Below, in pieces: positions 8,234 to 17,391 of a DNA stretch of 64,000 nucleotides; the first letter of the stretch is position 1, and each line of letters begins with the position of its first letter. A program made the position numbers and the translations under genes. The stretch is from Acinetobacter schindleri CIP 107287. Lineage in GTDB: Bacteria > Pseudomonadota > Gammaproteobacteria > Pseudomonadales > Moraxellaceae. The stretch lies in assembly GCF_000368625.1 (NCBI RefSeq), contig NZ_KB849575.1:183904-247903 (forward strand). Reading direction: 5' to 3'. Under the pieces are notes generated by a model. It was not told the DNA's origin and did not search any database. It worked only from the letters and a program-made list of their open reading frames with translations.

Positions 8234-10393
8234 ATGTACCTTCATATAAGACGGTTACCGATGAAATCAACATTGTCCTACCTGATCGTCTGTATCAGTC
8301 AAGGCATTCATGCGGAAGAACCAGTGACGGAGATACAGCGACTGGCACCCATCGTGGTTGAAGCAACCCGTACTGACCGTACATTGCTAAACACCCCGGC
8401 TTCAGCTTATTACCTGAGTCAGAGTCAGCAAAATAGCCTGAATGTAAATCTCTCTGAAACCTTAAAAGGTGTACCAGGGTTGCAGCTGAATAACCGCGAA
8501 AATTACGCTCAGGATTTACAGATCTCAATGCGGGGCTTCGGCGCACGCTCGACTTTCGGTGTGCGAGGAGTACGTTTATATGTGGACGGTATTCCTGCGA
8601 CTATGCCGGATGGGCAGGGGCAAACCTCGAATATTGACCTGAATAGTCTGGATCATATTGAAGTGCTGAGTGGTCCATTTTCCTCGCTATATGGTAATTC
8701 TTCTGGCGGAACCATCCTGACACAAAGCCGTGAAGGGCAAGGACCTGATTCAGTCACTTTAGGATATTCAGGTGGCAGTCAAAATAAAGGCCAAACCAAT
8801 CTGGTGCTGCAAGGCGGTGCGGACAATGCTTCTGAGCCAAGTTATGTTATCAGTTCATCCTATTTTGATACGGACGGCTACCGTGACCACAGCAGTGCGC
8901 ATAAAGTCCTGAATAATGCCAAGCTGACCTGGGAGCTGGACGATGGTTCTAAGATTAACTGGATCAACAACTATGTCAAAATTTCTGCCGATGACCCGGG
9001 TGGTTTAAACCGTGAGCAATGGCGAGAAAATCCTAAACAGGTTGCAAATAATGTGCTGCTTTATAACGCCCGAAAAGAGATTGAACAGTTTCAAACAGGT
9101 TTAACCTGGAACAAACCTATTGATGATCAGCATGAATTGTACGGTATGGCGTATTGGGGGCAGCGTGAGGTTACCCAATATCAGTCTATTCCTAAATGTA
9201 GATTTGAAAATAACATTTGTGTGCCAGATACTAGTCAATTAGCTGCTAAACATCCAGGTGGGGTAATTGATTTTGACCGTCAGTTTTATGGGACTGACTT
9301 GCGTTGGACAGGGCGAGAGATTCTGCCAAATACCAAACTGATTGCTGGTGTCGCCGTAGATGCCATGACCGAAGAGCGGAAAGGCTATCAAAATTTTGTG
9401 GGTAATACTTTAGGTGTTAAAGGTGAATTACGTCGTAATGAAGACAATACCTTATGGAATGCAGACCCTTATTTACAGATATCTTATAACTTTGTGCCAG
9501 ACTGGACTTTAGACGCAGGCTTGCGTTATAGCAATGTGCATTTTAAATCTGATGATCATTACTTAAGTAATGGCGATAATTCAGGTAAAACCACTTATGA
9601 GAAATTACTGCCTTCAGCCGCGCTAAGCTGGCAGATTCTACCCGAATTGATGGCCTATACCAGCTATGCCCAAGGCTTTGAAACACCAACTTTTACAGAA
9701 ATGGCCTATCCAGCGGATAACAGTAATAACAGCTTGAGCTTAAATGCGGCAGAAAGTGAAACTTATGAAATTGGCTTAAAGGCTGCTAATCGCTTCGGTG
9801 ACTTTACTGCAGCCGCTTTCCAGACCCAGACTGAAAATGACATTGTGTCTGCAGGCAATGATAATGGTCGCTCTACTTTCCGTAATGCAGATAAAACCTT
9901 AAGAAAAGGGCTAGAACTTTCCTGGAGTAAAGACCTCTGGCGTGATCTCACTGCTCAAGCCAGTTATAGCTATATAGATGCAACTTTTGATGCAGATATT
10001 CCTGCAATTCTTAATGATGAAGGAGAGATTGTAGTATCTAGAGTGGCATCCGGTAACTACATTCCGGGTATTGCTAAAAATCAGGCTTTTCTTGGTTTAG
10101 GCTGGAAACCTGAAAATGGCTTAAATGCGGGTTTAGATGTACGTTATTCAGACCGTATTTATGTCAACGACATTAATTCACAGTATGCGCCAAGTTATAC
10201 CATTGCCGGTGCCAGTGTTGGCTATAACTGGAATATGAAAGACTGGTCTGTCAAAACTTTTGCGCGTGTAGATAATTTGTTTGATAAAGACTATTCAGGT
10301 TCAGTCATCGTCAATGAAAGCAATGGTCGTTTCTATGAGCCGGCAGAAGGGCGAAACTGGAGTGCCGGATTGAGTATAACCAAAGCGTTTTAA
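8234..10393 (+). CDS. pqqU: TonB-dependent outer-membrane receptor, YncD/PqqU type (PQQ uptake)
   Basis: Imports the cofactor pyrroloquinoline quinone across the outer membrane with TonB energy, if it works as its E. coli relative YncD (PqqU). The 719 residues hold a signal peptide, a plug with V-R-G-V-R-L-Y-V-D-G-I-P-A-T-M-P-D-G-Q-G and Y-G-N-S-S-G-G, and a barrel ending in F-D-K-D-Y-S-G-S-V-I-V-N-E-S-N-G-R. These stretches agree almost residue for residue with YncD as I remember it, well beyond general TonB-receptor likeness. AGGAA lies about 9 nt before the ATG at 8234. An ATG at 8261 would give a shorter, conventional signal peptide (MKSTLSYLIVCISQGIHAEE). Lying beside gcd, whose only cofactor is PQQ, supports the substrate call. 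It has its own terminator and a separate upstream region, so it is probably transcribed apart from gcd. Confidence 0.85.
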   Translation: MYLHIRRLPMKSTLSYLIVCISQGIHAEEPVTEIQRLAPIVVEATRTDRTLLNTPASAYYLSQSQQNSLNVNLSETLKGVPGLQLNNRENYAQDLQISMRGFGARSTFGVRGVRLYVDGIPATMPDGQGQTSNIDLNSLDHIEVLSGPFSSLYGNSSGGTILTQSREGQGPDSVTLGYSGGSQNKGQTNLVLQGGADNASEPSYVISSSYFDTDGYRDHSSAHKVLNNAKLTWELDDGSKINWINNYVKISADDPGGLNREQWRENPKQVANNVLLYNARKEIEQFQTGLTWNKPIDDQHELYGMAYWGQREVTQYQSIPKCRFENNICVPDTSQLAAKHPGGVIDFDRQFYGTDLRWTGREILPNTKLIAGVAVDAMTEERKGYQNFVGNTLGVKGELRRNEDNTLWNADPYLQISYNFVPDWTLDAGLRYSNVHFKSDDHYLSNGDNSGKTTYEKLLPSAALSWQILPELMAYTSYAQGFETPTFTEMAYPADNSNNSLSLNAAESETYEIGLKAANRFGDFTAAAFQTQTENDIVSAGNDNGRSTFRNADKTLRKGLELSWSKDLWRDLTAQASYSYIDATFDADIPAILNDEGEIVVSRVASGNYIPGIAKNQAFLGLGWKPENGLNAGLDVRYSDRIYVNDINSQYAPSYTIAGASVGYNWNMKDWSVKTFARVDNLFDKDYSGSVIVNESNGRFYEPAEGRNWSAGLSITKAF

Positions 10394-10430
10394 TTAAAAT
10401 AATTTGTGGCTGCTCAATTTTCAAAATAAA

Positions 10431-10458
10431 AAATCCCGCTTCCTGAGCGGGATTTTTT
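10431..10458. terminator. Terminator between pqqU and arsH
   Basis: Stem AAATCCCGCT with AGCGGGATTT around TCCTG, followed by a T-tract on the plus strand. The A-run before the stem could let it serve the minus-strand ars operon too. Confidence 0.85.
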
Positions 10459-10494
10459 TATATTTAAGCTTTGACCAGTTGATTTGAGATAAAA

Positions 10495-11199
10495 CTAAAT
10501 CGTTTTCTGATTCACTCGTTTTGATAATTCCTCGGCACTTTCCACCCGTTCAGAATATCGATCGGTGAGATAAGCAGACTGACCGCGAGTGAGCAGGGTG
10601 AACTTGTAGAGTTCTTCCATCACATCCACAATGCGGTTGTAATAAGGTGATGCTTTCATGCGCCCATCTTCCTCAAACTCAAGGAAAGCTTTGGGTACAG
10701 AAGACTGATTTGGAATGGTGATCATCCGCATCCAGCGTCCTAAAACACGCAACTGATTCACTGCATTAAAGGATTGTGAACCACCACAAACCTGCATCAC
10801 GGCCAGTGTCTTGCCTTGAGTGGCACGAATTGCACCAGCTGCCAGAGGAATCCAGTCAATTTGGGCTTTTAAAATCGAACTCATCGAACCATGACGTTCC
10901 GGTGAACACCAGACCATGCCTTCTGACCAGGCCAAAAGCTCATGCAGTTCTTTTACCTTAGGATGATTCGTATCTGCATCTTCAGGTAAGGGTAATCCTT
11001 TGGGATGGAAGATTCTAACCTCGGCGCCAAAATATTCCAGTATCCGGCCGGCTTCCTGAACGGCGAGGCGACTGTAGGACCGTTCACGGTTTGAACCATA
11101 TAGCAGCAGAATACGGGGTGGATGATCCAGTGCTTTGGCCTGAACTTTGTCCAGTGTCGGTGTTTCTAGCAGATTCACATTGATATTCGGGAGATCCAT
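10495..11199 (-). CDS. arsH: ArsH-type NADPH-dependent FMN reductase
   Basis: Flavoprotein of the NADPH-FMN reductase family. ArsH proteins oxidise trivalent methyl- and aryl-arsenicals to less toxic pentavalent forms. The 234-residue length is normal. Visible motifs are [14 protein letters not shown] (about 32-45, FMN phosphate loop) and [21 protein letters not shown] (about 97-117), both diagnostic of ArsH. It is the last gene of an arsR-acr3-arsH operon and begins 4 nt after the transporter stop codon. Confidence 0.93.
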   Translation of the reverse strand: MDLPNINVNLLETPTLDKVQAKALDHPPRILLLYGSNRERSYSRLAVQEAGRILEYFGAEVRIFHPKGLPLPEDADTNHPKVKELHELLAWSEGMVWCSPERHGSMSSILKAQIDWIPLAAGAIRATQGKTLAVMQVCGGSQSFNAVNQLRVLGRWMRMITIPNQSSVPKAFLEFEEDGRMKASPYYNRIVDVMEELYKFTLLTRGQSAYLTDRYSERVESAEELSKRVNQKTI

Positions 11200-11203
11200 C
11201 GGG

Positions 11204-12244
11204 TTATGCCTCTTTAAACACTTTTTTTCTTAGCCATAATGAAACGCTGACCAGCGCAATCAGAACTGGAACTTCAACCAGAGGGCCAATCACGGTGGTA
11301 AATGCCACAGGGGACGCGAGACCGAAAGTGGCAATCGCAACTGCCAGCGCCAGTTCAAAATTGTTGCCCGCTGCGGTAAAAGAAATAGCCGCGGTTTTAG
11401 GATAATCATTGCCCATCCACTTGCTCATAAAGAAGCTGATAAAGAACATCACCACGAAATAAATGGTCAAGGGAATGGCGATTCTGAGTACATCCAGTGG
11501 CAGGCTGACCACATCACCGCCTTTAAGGCTAAACATGGCAACAATAGTAAACAGCAGGGCCAGCAGGCTGAGCGGACTGATTTTTGGAATAAACTGCGTT
11601 TGATACCATTCCAGACCTTTTTGCTTGACCAGAATTAAACGTGTCAAAAAGCCCAGCAAAAATGGAATACCCAGATAAACCAGAACCGCGTGGGTAATCG
11701 TCCAGAAACTGACATCAATCACCTGTGCTTCAACACCAAAATAAGGCGGCAGGAAGGTCAAAAACAGCCAGGCATAGGTACTGAAAAACAGGATCTGGAA
11801 AATACTGTTAAATGCCACCAGTCCGGCCACATACTGGTTATCGCCACACGCCAGACCATTCCAGACTAAGACCATGGCAATACAACGCGCCAAGCCGATC
11901 AAAATAACACCCGTCATATATTCAGGATAGGACTGTAGAAAAATCAGCGCCAATGCAAACATCAGGCAGGGAGCAATCAGCCAGTTTTGAAGCAGAGACA
12001 GGGTGAGCGTGCGTTTATCCTTAAATACCTGCGGCAAGGTGGCATAGTCCACCTTGGCAAGTGGCGGATACATCATGATAATCAGACCGATAGCAATCGG
12101 AATATTGACCGAATCAATACTCATCCGGTCTAAAGCAATCGACGCCTGAGGAAAGAAAACCCCAATCCCGATCCCCAGCAGCATGGCGATAAAAATCCAG
12201 ATAGTCAGATTTTTATCTAAGAATGACATTTTTGAAGCAGACAT
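11204..12244 (-). CDS. arsB: ACR3-family arsenite efflux permease
   Basis: Exports arsenite across the inner membrane. The protein has about ten transmembrane helices and belongs to the ACR3 (bile acid:sodium symporter-like) group rather than the E. coli ArsB group. Characteristic pieces are [11 protein letters not shown] (helix 2-3 region), [14 protein letters not shown] (with the essential Cys of ACR3 transporters) and [14 protein letters not shown]. From the ATG at 12244 it has 346 residues, the usual length. A GTG at 12268 overlaps the end of arsR by 14 nt and would add eight residues; neither start has a strong ribosome site, so translation may be coupled to arsR. Strains often label this gene arsB or acr3. 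Confidence 0.92.
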   Translation of the reverse strand: MSASKMSFLDKNLTIWIFIAMLLGIGIGVFFPQASIALDRMSIDSVNIPIAIGLIIMMYPPLAKVDYATLPQVFKDKRTLTLSLLQNWLIAPCLMFALALIFLQSYPEYMTGVILIGLARCIAMVLVWNGLACGDNQYVAGLVAFNSIFQILFFSTYAWLFLTFLPPYFGVEAQVIDVSFWTITHAVLVYLGIPFLLGFLTRLILVKQKGLEWYQTQFIPKISPLSLLALLFTIVAMFSLKGGDVVSLPLDVLRIAIPLTIYFVVMFFISFFMSKWMGNDYPKTAAISFTAAGNNFELALAVAIATFGLASPVAFTTVIGPLVEVPVLIALVSVSLWLRKKVFKEA

Positions 12245-12254
12245 GAAATTGGGC

Positions 12255-12572
12255 TCAGGATAATTCACAAGATGTTGAAATGGTGGATTTTAATTTTTGA
12301 ATTTCCGGATCTTGTGCGATGACTGTTAATACTTCATTTGCCCAGACCGGCAAATCCGGATTTAAACGGTAATAAACCCATTGCCCCTGGCGTTGATCCA
12401 GCAAGATACCCAGATTTCTCAATAAAGCCAGATGACGGGAAATTTTGGGCTGGCTCAGATTTAATTGTTCTGTGAATTCACAAACACAGACATTCTGTTT
12501 GGCCATGACCAGCTTTAAAATATCTAAACGTGTTGAATCGGCAAGACATTTAAAAAAATCGGTCTGATGCAT
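12255..12572 (-). CDS. arsR: ArsR-family arsenite-responsive repressor
   Basis: Winged-helix SmtB/ArsR repressor of 105 residues that leaves its operator when As(III) binds. The sensing pair is visible as N-V-C-V-C-E-F near residues 27-33, the classic C-x-C of the ArsR alpha-3 helix. A recognition helix ([13 protein letters not shown]) and a wing with G-Q-W-V-Y-Y-R-L follow. Two further C-terminal residues, S-C-E near the end, may assist binding. It is the first gene of the minus-strand operon and faces arsC across 83 bp that hold a palindromic operator candidate. Confidence 0.94.
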   Translation of the reverse strand: MHQTDFFKCLADSTRLDILKLVMAKQNVCVCEFTEQLNLSQPKISRHLALLRNLGILLDQRQGQWVYYRLNPDLPVWANEVLTVIAQDPEIQKLKSTISTSCELS

Positions 12573-12602
12573 CGCGATATCCTGATATATTTACTATTGC
12601 GA

Positions 12603-12622
12603 ATATACGGATATCCATATAT
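12603..12622. promoter_or_regulatory. Candidate ArsR operator
   Basis: ATATACGGATATCCATATAT is a 20-bp palindrome with one mismatched pair, centred on GGATATCC. It lies in the 83-bp divergent spacer between arsR and arsC, so one repressor site could control both directions. A second related half (GCGATATCCTGATATA) lies beside the arsR start. Confidence 0.6.
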
Positions 12623-12655
12623 AAAAGCAATATTGTTTATGCACTGAGAAAAGTC

Positions 12656-13084
12656 ATGTCGCAAAAGATCAAGATTTATCATAATCCCGAGTGTGGAACC
12701 TCTCGAAATACTTTGGCCTTGATCCGTAATACCGGTGAGGAACCACAGGTGATTGAATATCTGAAAACACCACCGACCAAAGAGGAACTGATTCAGTTAA
12801 TCCAGGATGCGGGTCTGTCGGTACGTGAAGCGATTCGTAAAAATGTAAAGCACTATGAAGAACTGAACTTGGAAAGCAGTGATTGGACAGATCATCAATT
12901 GATTGATTTCATGCTGCAACATCCGATTTTGATTAATCGTCCATTTGTGGTGACTGAACTGGGTGCGAGATTGTGTCGACCATCAGAAGTTGTTTTAGAT
13001 ATTCTTTCCGCTCCGCAGCGCGCAGCTTTTAGCAAGGAAGATGGGGAGATGATTATTGATGAAGCAGGTAAGCGGTTAAAATAA
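12656..13084 (+). CDS. arsC: Arsenate reductase, glutaredoxin-dependent ArsC family
   Basis: Reduces arsenate to arsenite for export by the ACR3 permease, using glutathione and glutaredoxin. The 142 residues match E. coli-type ArsC. The nucleophilic cysteine sits in H-N-P-E-C-G-T-S-R-N-T (Cys about 13), and the later R-P-F-V-V-T motif with nearby arginines forms the oxyanion site. Unlike the common arsRCBH order, arsC is transcribed away from arsR here. It is a single-gene unit with its own terminator, and it marks the last native gene before the transposon. Confidence 0.94.
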   Translation: MSQKIKIYHNPECGTSRNTLALIRNTGEEPQVIEYLKTPPTKEELIQLIQDAGLSVREAIRKNVKHYEELNLESSDWTDHQLIDFMLQHPILINRPFVVTELGARLCRPSEVVLDILSAPQRAAFSKEDGEMIIDEAGKRLK

Positions 13085-13118
13085 CTTTCAGAATTTAAAG
13101 TCGATCGCTCAGATCACA

Positions 13119-13146
13119 AAAAAGCCACCGCAAGGGTGGCTTTTTA
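13119..13146. terminator. Bidirectional terminator after arsC
   Basis: AAAAAGCCACC (13119-13129) pairs with GGTGGCTTTTT around GCAAG; T-tracts follow on both strands. Before the transposon arrived, nrdB ended only about 50-60 bp away on the other strand, so this hairpin probably served nrdAB as well. Confidence 0.85.
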
Positions 13147-13180
13147 TTTAAAGCTAAAATGACAGATATCGGATCATTTT

Positions 13181-13185
13181 AAGCT
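13181..13185. repeat. Left copy of the 5-bp target duplication (AAGCT)
   Basis: AAGCT abuts the left inverted repeat; the same five bases abut the right inverted repeat at 31122-31126. Tn7-type transposition makes 5-bp duplications. Confidence 0.88.
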
Positions 13186-13319
13186 CGTCATGCGACACAA
13201 GGTTTGTCATTTCGATACTTATTAATTCAATTACTTAGAAAGCATTGCGACACATGATGACAAGAATCAGCGACACAACCTATGTCAATTTTTTGATAAA
13301 ACGACACAACCTGTGTCAA
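13186..13319. repeat. Left transposon end with four TnsB-type repeats
   Basis: Repeats of the form CGACACAAxxTxTGTCA occur at 13191-13209 (in the terminal repeat), 13246-13261, 13270-13288 and 13301-13319. Gaps between the first two are wide and the others moderate. The NACHT gene's stop codon comes only 18 bp after the last copy. Confidence 0.85.
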
Positions 13320-13336
13320 TTTTTGAAAATGTGTTT

Positions 13337-16300
13337 TCAAGAAGCAGTTCTATTGCAATTTATAACAACAACTTGAATTTTACCTTCCTGAGCTGATCGA
13401 CTATTTGCAATTAGCATTTCTTGTAGTTCCTTAGGAGTATTAGGAACTGGTTTTCCTCGACCTAACGTTTTTAGCTTTTTATTATCAGATCTCTTATCAA
13501 ACCAAAGCACTAAATAAATACCCCTACCTTCGGCTCTCCAATCAGTGGTATATAATTTATCAAGTTGTTGGTCAGCTCCTGTCCAAAGGTCGCGATGCCA
13601 CTGACCTTTTATTTCAATTGGTAGACGAAGTTTACCTACAGAGCAAGTGATATCAACTTCTTTATCATTTGCAACATGTGCTTCAGGTTCATATGTGATT
13701 GTATTATCACCTTGACGAAGTAAACCGATTAAATGGTCACGACATCGTTCCTCCTCAAAAGGCTTACCTTGATCATTAAAAAATCCCCGCCAAGATTCAG
13801 CATCATCACTTTTGATTTTTGCCTGAACAATATTTAGTTCATCTAATACAAATGCTTGTAAATCAATAATTGTTTGAGGATGTTGATCATCCATAATTGC
13901 TTTAATTGATTGAAGCGTAGGAACAGAGTAGAAGCTTTCAGCTCGCATTTGCTTTTGTTCAAAGAGCATTGTTTTGATTAAATCTGTGTAGTCATCAGTA
14001 GGTGAATCTTTAAGTTTTTGAAGTGCATCACAGGCTTGGTCACTATGGTTTTTGGCTAATTGTTGAATAATGCTGATAATAAATTCAGAAGCATCCCATG
14101 CATTTCTATCTCCGCCTGACACACCATTAGGGTGACCTACATTAGGATAGAGTTTTCTAAAAGTTGAAATAATCCAAAAAAATAGATCTATATCTAATAT
14201 AGCGTGAGATTTATTCTCTCTATATCTTCCATCAAGACGATCTCTAAGTTTCCATATTAAGTTTGGATCAATAGGCTGGGTTTCCAATCTTTTTAAAGTT
14301 GCGTCGAAATCAACGATAAGGTTAATAGCAATCCAATTTAGTTTTTGTTCATCATCCGTTATTATTTTCTGTGTTTGAGCTAATTCACGTATATCATCAT
14401 ATTGTCCTGTTTGAATTAAACAATCGAGAAGTTCAGTTTCTATATTTGCTGGCATATCTGGATAGTTTTTTAGCCATTTTTTGGCTAGATCAATTGCGAT
14501 AGCATTATTCTCACTCATCCTCATTAAACGGGATAACCCATCTATATGCTCAGATCTAGCTTGAAACTGTGGCTCATAAAATGCTTTTAACGCTTCTAAA
14601 AAAATTCTTCTTTGCTGAATTTCATTTTCAATAATTTCAAAAATACTTGGTATCCCTGCATGTGTATCATGACGAATATGTAGTAATGAGTAATATCCCG
14701 CCAATAATCTTTCATTAGGAAGATCAGCTAAGCCTTTTTCTTTTCTAATACGTTCTGCTATAGCAACAATTAAAATATGGCTAGCTTCATAAAACTTTCC
14801 TTGAGGTAAAATATTTGCAATATCTTGAGCAGTAACTTTTGGAGGAGATTGCATTAGAAAAGCCTCGAAACCTTCCATACATACTTCTGATATATCAGCT
14901 CCTATCCAATCAGAAATACGCTGATGGGCTGGTGTTTCTTTACTGATATCTGAAAAATGTTGTAGGTATACTTTTGCAGGTTTGATTATCACACCGTACT
15001 CACCTTGGCGTAATCGTTCAATATTTTGAAGATAGAATGCTCTTTGCTCTGATCGAGATACTAATTTTTTTTCTTCTATTTGTTTTTTCCGCTTAAGATC
15101 TTGAATCTCCCAATCTGCTAGCTGTCTGATTGCAATTTGGTTAAGCCAATTCTTAGTATTTTGATCCTTATTAGTGAACGGTAAAGCTGCTTCTCGCACA
15201 TCTTGTCCAATTTCACCATCATAGTAAGCTAATTGAACAAGTTCTTTCCATCGAAGATCGTTTTGATTCTCTACATATAATCTCTCAAGTAATTGGATTA
15301 CATCTTCGGGCGTAACTGAAAGACCATGCGAACATCTGTGTAGTAAAAGATTCTTTAGTCTAATATTATTTTCACTTGGTCTTTTAAGTAAAGCAAGATA
15401 TTGAATAGCATGTCTTAAATCGTGATTGTTTCTAAAGTACTTTGCAAGTTTATTAATATATTCATCATGATATCCAAATGTATTGTGGAACGGCTCAAGC
15501 CAATTCAAAAGTTTTTCTGCTGAAATATCATAATTTTCTAAAAAACGTAAAATCAAGTGACATGCAAAATTTTTAGCTTCATTCTTAATTTCTGAATCAC
15601 TAGAAATAGCCATCCTTTCGATTCGAGAAACAAAAAAGTTTAGGACATTTTCAATTTGTTCTTTAGGTAAATTTTCTTGTAAGAACCATAATGGTCCAAG
15701 GATATGATCACTCATTTCCAAGTGGGATATCGCTAGACTAGCTATTAACTCATCATTAGCTTTATCGTAACCAGTGTCTTCTAATAGTTCTATTGCAAGT
15801 CTGATAGATGATTCGTCTGCTAACGTAGAAAGATGAAGATAAATGTTATCCCAATCGATAACTTGCTCCTGAATAGCCAAAGCTTCACCAGCAGATTTAC
15901 GAATTGCAAATTCTATATTGGGATCATTAACAAGTTGTTTAAGTATTTCAATAAAATCTTTTGGCAGTTGATTTCCTTTAATAACATCAACTAAAAAAAC
16001 TCTAAAGCTAAAGGGTATATCAGGTTGACTTAGAATCTTTTGGATTAGCGATAGTAATGTTGGTGTTGCAAATGCTCGGATGTAGTAGGTGTCTTTATTG
16101 TGAAAATTATAAAATCTAGGGTTGTTTTCGGCTAAAAGATAGATACTGTCTAGTAAAATTTTGGCTTGATCCGTTGTTAAGCTATCTACATCGCCATATT
16201 CAAGAATACCAATAGGATCCTTTTTAATGATAGCTGAAGCTAGAGCAGGATCATTCATTAACCATGAATGTAAACCGCGTAAGTTAGTGGGTACAAACTC

Positions 16301-17278
16301 ATAACTATGAAATAAGGATAGAAGACGCTTACGCTTTCGATCAGTATTTGCTTGTTTTAATAACCATTTCGCACCTAAGAATTCTCCAATTCGGCGGTGA
16401 AGGTAGCTGAAACGCTCTATTCCAGTAGATCGAAAAAGGCGAGAGCCTAGTATAAATTCAATTTTCTCAGAATCAGGGAGTAATTTAATCTCGCTTATAG
16501 GTAATTCACCATCAATTATATTTGCAACTGCTTTTCGAGAAATTGCTTCATTACCAGTTAAAATAAGACTCGCAAATGCTGCTCCTGCGGCATCAAGTGC
16601 AATTGTACTTGGTAGTTGTCCCTCGGCTTTAAATTCTGAATGTTCAATTATTAACAGCTTAATAGCTTGTTCAAATAATTGAGTAATAGATTCAGGTAAG
16701 TTTTCTTTTTTTGCAACAGCCGCAATGAAGCTAAGTGTCTGAGGATTACCTAATAATTCATGGAGCCCTCGATCTATAAAATGATCAATGATTTCCTTCG
16801 CTCTTTCTTTACTAAAATTAGATTCTAGGAATTCAATCATATCCTTTTGAGTAAAAGGCTCTAAATGAAGTTCTAAGGGGATTTCTGAGTATTGTTCTTG
16901 TATGTTTCTTAAACCAGTTGCGCTTCTCCAATCTGCTACACGACAGGCTAGAATAAATTTTGGATATCCTAAAACTTCAAGTTTCTGTAATACTCTATCT
17001 ACACTGTCCCCATCATTTTTAGAACTTACTTCATCAAGTGCATCAATAACTAATACATTATTGCTGCCGAGTAAAAGACTTGGATTTACTCGATTTAGTA
17101 GTCGACTAGCAGTACAGTAAGCATAATTTTCTAAATTTCCTAGCCATTCTAAAAGGCTAGATTTTCCCATTCCTGCTTCACCTACAATAACTAATGGGTT
17201 CGTTATTCCAGGTATTTCATGTTGACTGACTTTTTTTTTAGTATCATCAGCTTGATACCACAGAGTTCTAGGGATCAT
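13337..17278 (-). CDS. Large NACHT-type NTPase with helical repeats and C-terminal nuclease-like domain
   Basis: Predicted anti-phage protein of 1313 residues; exact role unknown. A STAND/NACHT P-loop is near the N-terminus: Walker A G-E-A-G-M-G-K-S-S (33-41), Walker B V-L-V-I-D-A-L-D-E-V (75-84) and an A-C-R-V-A-D-W-R sensor-like stretch. Roughly residues 330-1150 are leucine-rich, helical and repeat-like, without recognisable enzymes. Near residues 1205-1245 lies E-V-D-I-T-(x)n-L-P-I-E-I-K-G-Q-W-H-R-D-L-W, which fits a PD-(D/E)xK nuclease core (D, then E-x-K). So the likely effector is C-terminal, whereas Avs-type STAND proteins carry it N-terminally. The ATG at 17278 has no clear ribosome site. 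It is AT-rich and occupies the left end of the transposon, facing a membrane-protein gene. The NTPase call is firm; the nuclease call is motif-based. Confidence 0.75.
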   Translation of the reverse strand: MIPRTLWYQADDTKKKVSQHEIPGITNPLVIVGEAGMGKSSLLEWLGNLENYAYCTASRLLNRVNPSLLLGSNNVLVIDALDEVSSKNDGDSVDRVLQKLEVLGYPKFILACRVADWRSATGLRNIQEQYSEIPLELHLEPFTQKDMIEFLESNFSKERAKEIIDHFIDRGLHELLGNPQTLSFIAAVAKKENLPESITQLFEQAIKLLIIEHSEFKAEGQLPSTIALDAAGAAFASLILTGNEAISRKAVANIIDGELPISEIKLLPDSEKIEFILGSRLFRSTGIERFSYLHRRIGEFLGAKWLLKQANTDRKRKRLLSLFHSYEFVPTNLRGLHSWLMNDPALASAIIKKDPIGILEYGDVDSLTTDQAKILLDSIYLLAENNPRFYNFHNKDTYYIRAFATPTLLSLIQKILSQPDIPFSFRVFLVDVIKGNQLPKDFIEILKQLVNDPNIEFAIRKSAGEALAIQEQVIDWDNIYLHLSTLADESSIRLAIELLEDTGYDKANDELIASLAISHLEMSDHILGPLWFLQENLPKEQIENVLNFFVSRIERMAISSDSEIKNEAKNFACHLILRFLENYDISAEKLLNWLEPFHNTFGYHDEYINKLAKYFRNNHDLRHAIQYLALLKRPSENNIRLKNLLLHRCSHGLSVTPEDVIQLLERLYVENQNDLRWKELVQLAYYDGEIGQDVREAALPFTNKDQNTKNWLNQIAIRQLADWEIQDLKRKKQIEEKKLVSRSEQRAFYLQNIERLRQGEYGVIIKPAKVYLQHFSDISKETPAHQRISDWIGADISEVCMEGFEAFLMQSPPKVTAQDIANILPQGKFYEASHILIVAIAERIRKEKGLADLPNERLLAGYYSLLHIRHDTHAGIPSIFEIIENEIQQRRIFLEALKAFYEPQFQARSEHIDGLSRLMRMSENNAIAIDLAKKWLKNYPDMPANIETELLDCLIQTGQYDDIRELAQTQKIITDDEQKLNWIAINLIVDFDATLKRLETQPIDPNLIWKLRDRLDGRYRENKSHAILDIDLFFWIISTFRKLYPNVGHPNGVSGGDRNAWDASEFIISIIQQLAKNHSDQACDALQKLKDSPTDDYTDLIKTMLFEQKQMRAESFYSVPTLQSIKAIMDDQHPQTIIDLQAFVLDELNIVQAKIKSDDAESWRGFFNDQGKPFEEERCRDHLIGLLRQGDNTITYEPEAHVANDKEVDITCSVGKLRLPIEIKGQWHRDLWTGADQQLDKLYTTDWRAEGRGIYLVLWFDKRSDNKKLKTLGRGKPVPNTPKELQEMLIANSRSAQEGKIQVVVINCNRTAS

Positions 17279-17391
17279 GATCTAACTTAATTGATATTGT
17301 GGTATGAATTAGTAACTTACTCATAATATTAGCATGCTTTTTTATTGATTAAAATTTTGATTTGAAAGGGAAAATATAAAATGGGTGGTAA

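Noticed and set aside
13151-13158. AAGCTAAA near the arsC terminator as the footprint of an earlier insertion
   Set aside because: It matches the sequence at 31122-31129 (AAGCTAAA), but eight AT-rich bases recur easily by chance and no end remnant lies beside it.
13186-13319. Repeats at the left transposon end considered as a CRISPR array
   Set aside because: Repeats are short (about 17-19 bp), irregularly spaced, and mirrored at the other end; no cas gene is present. They are TnsB-type binding sites.
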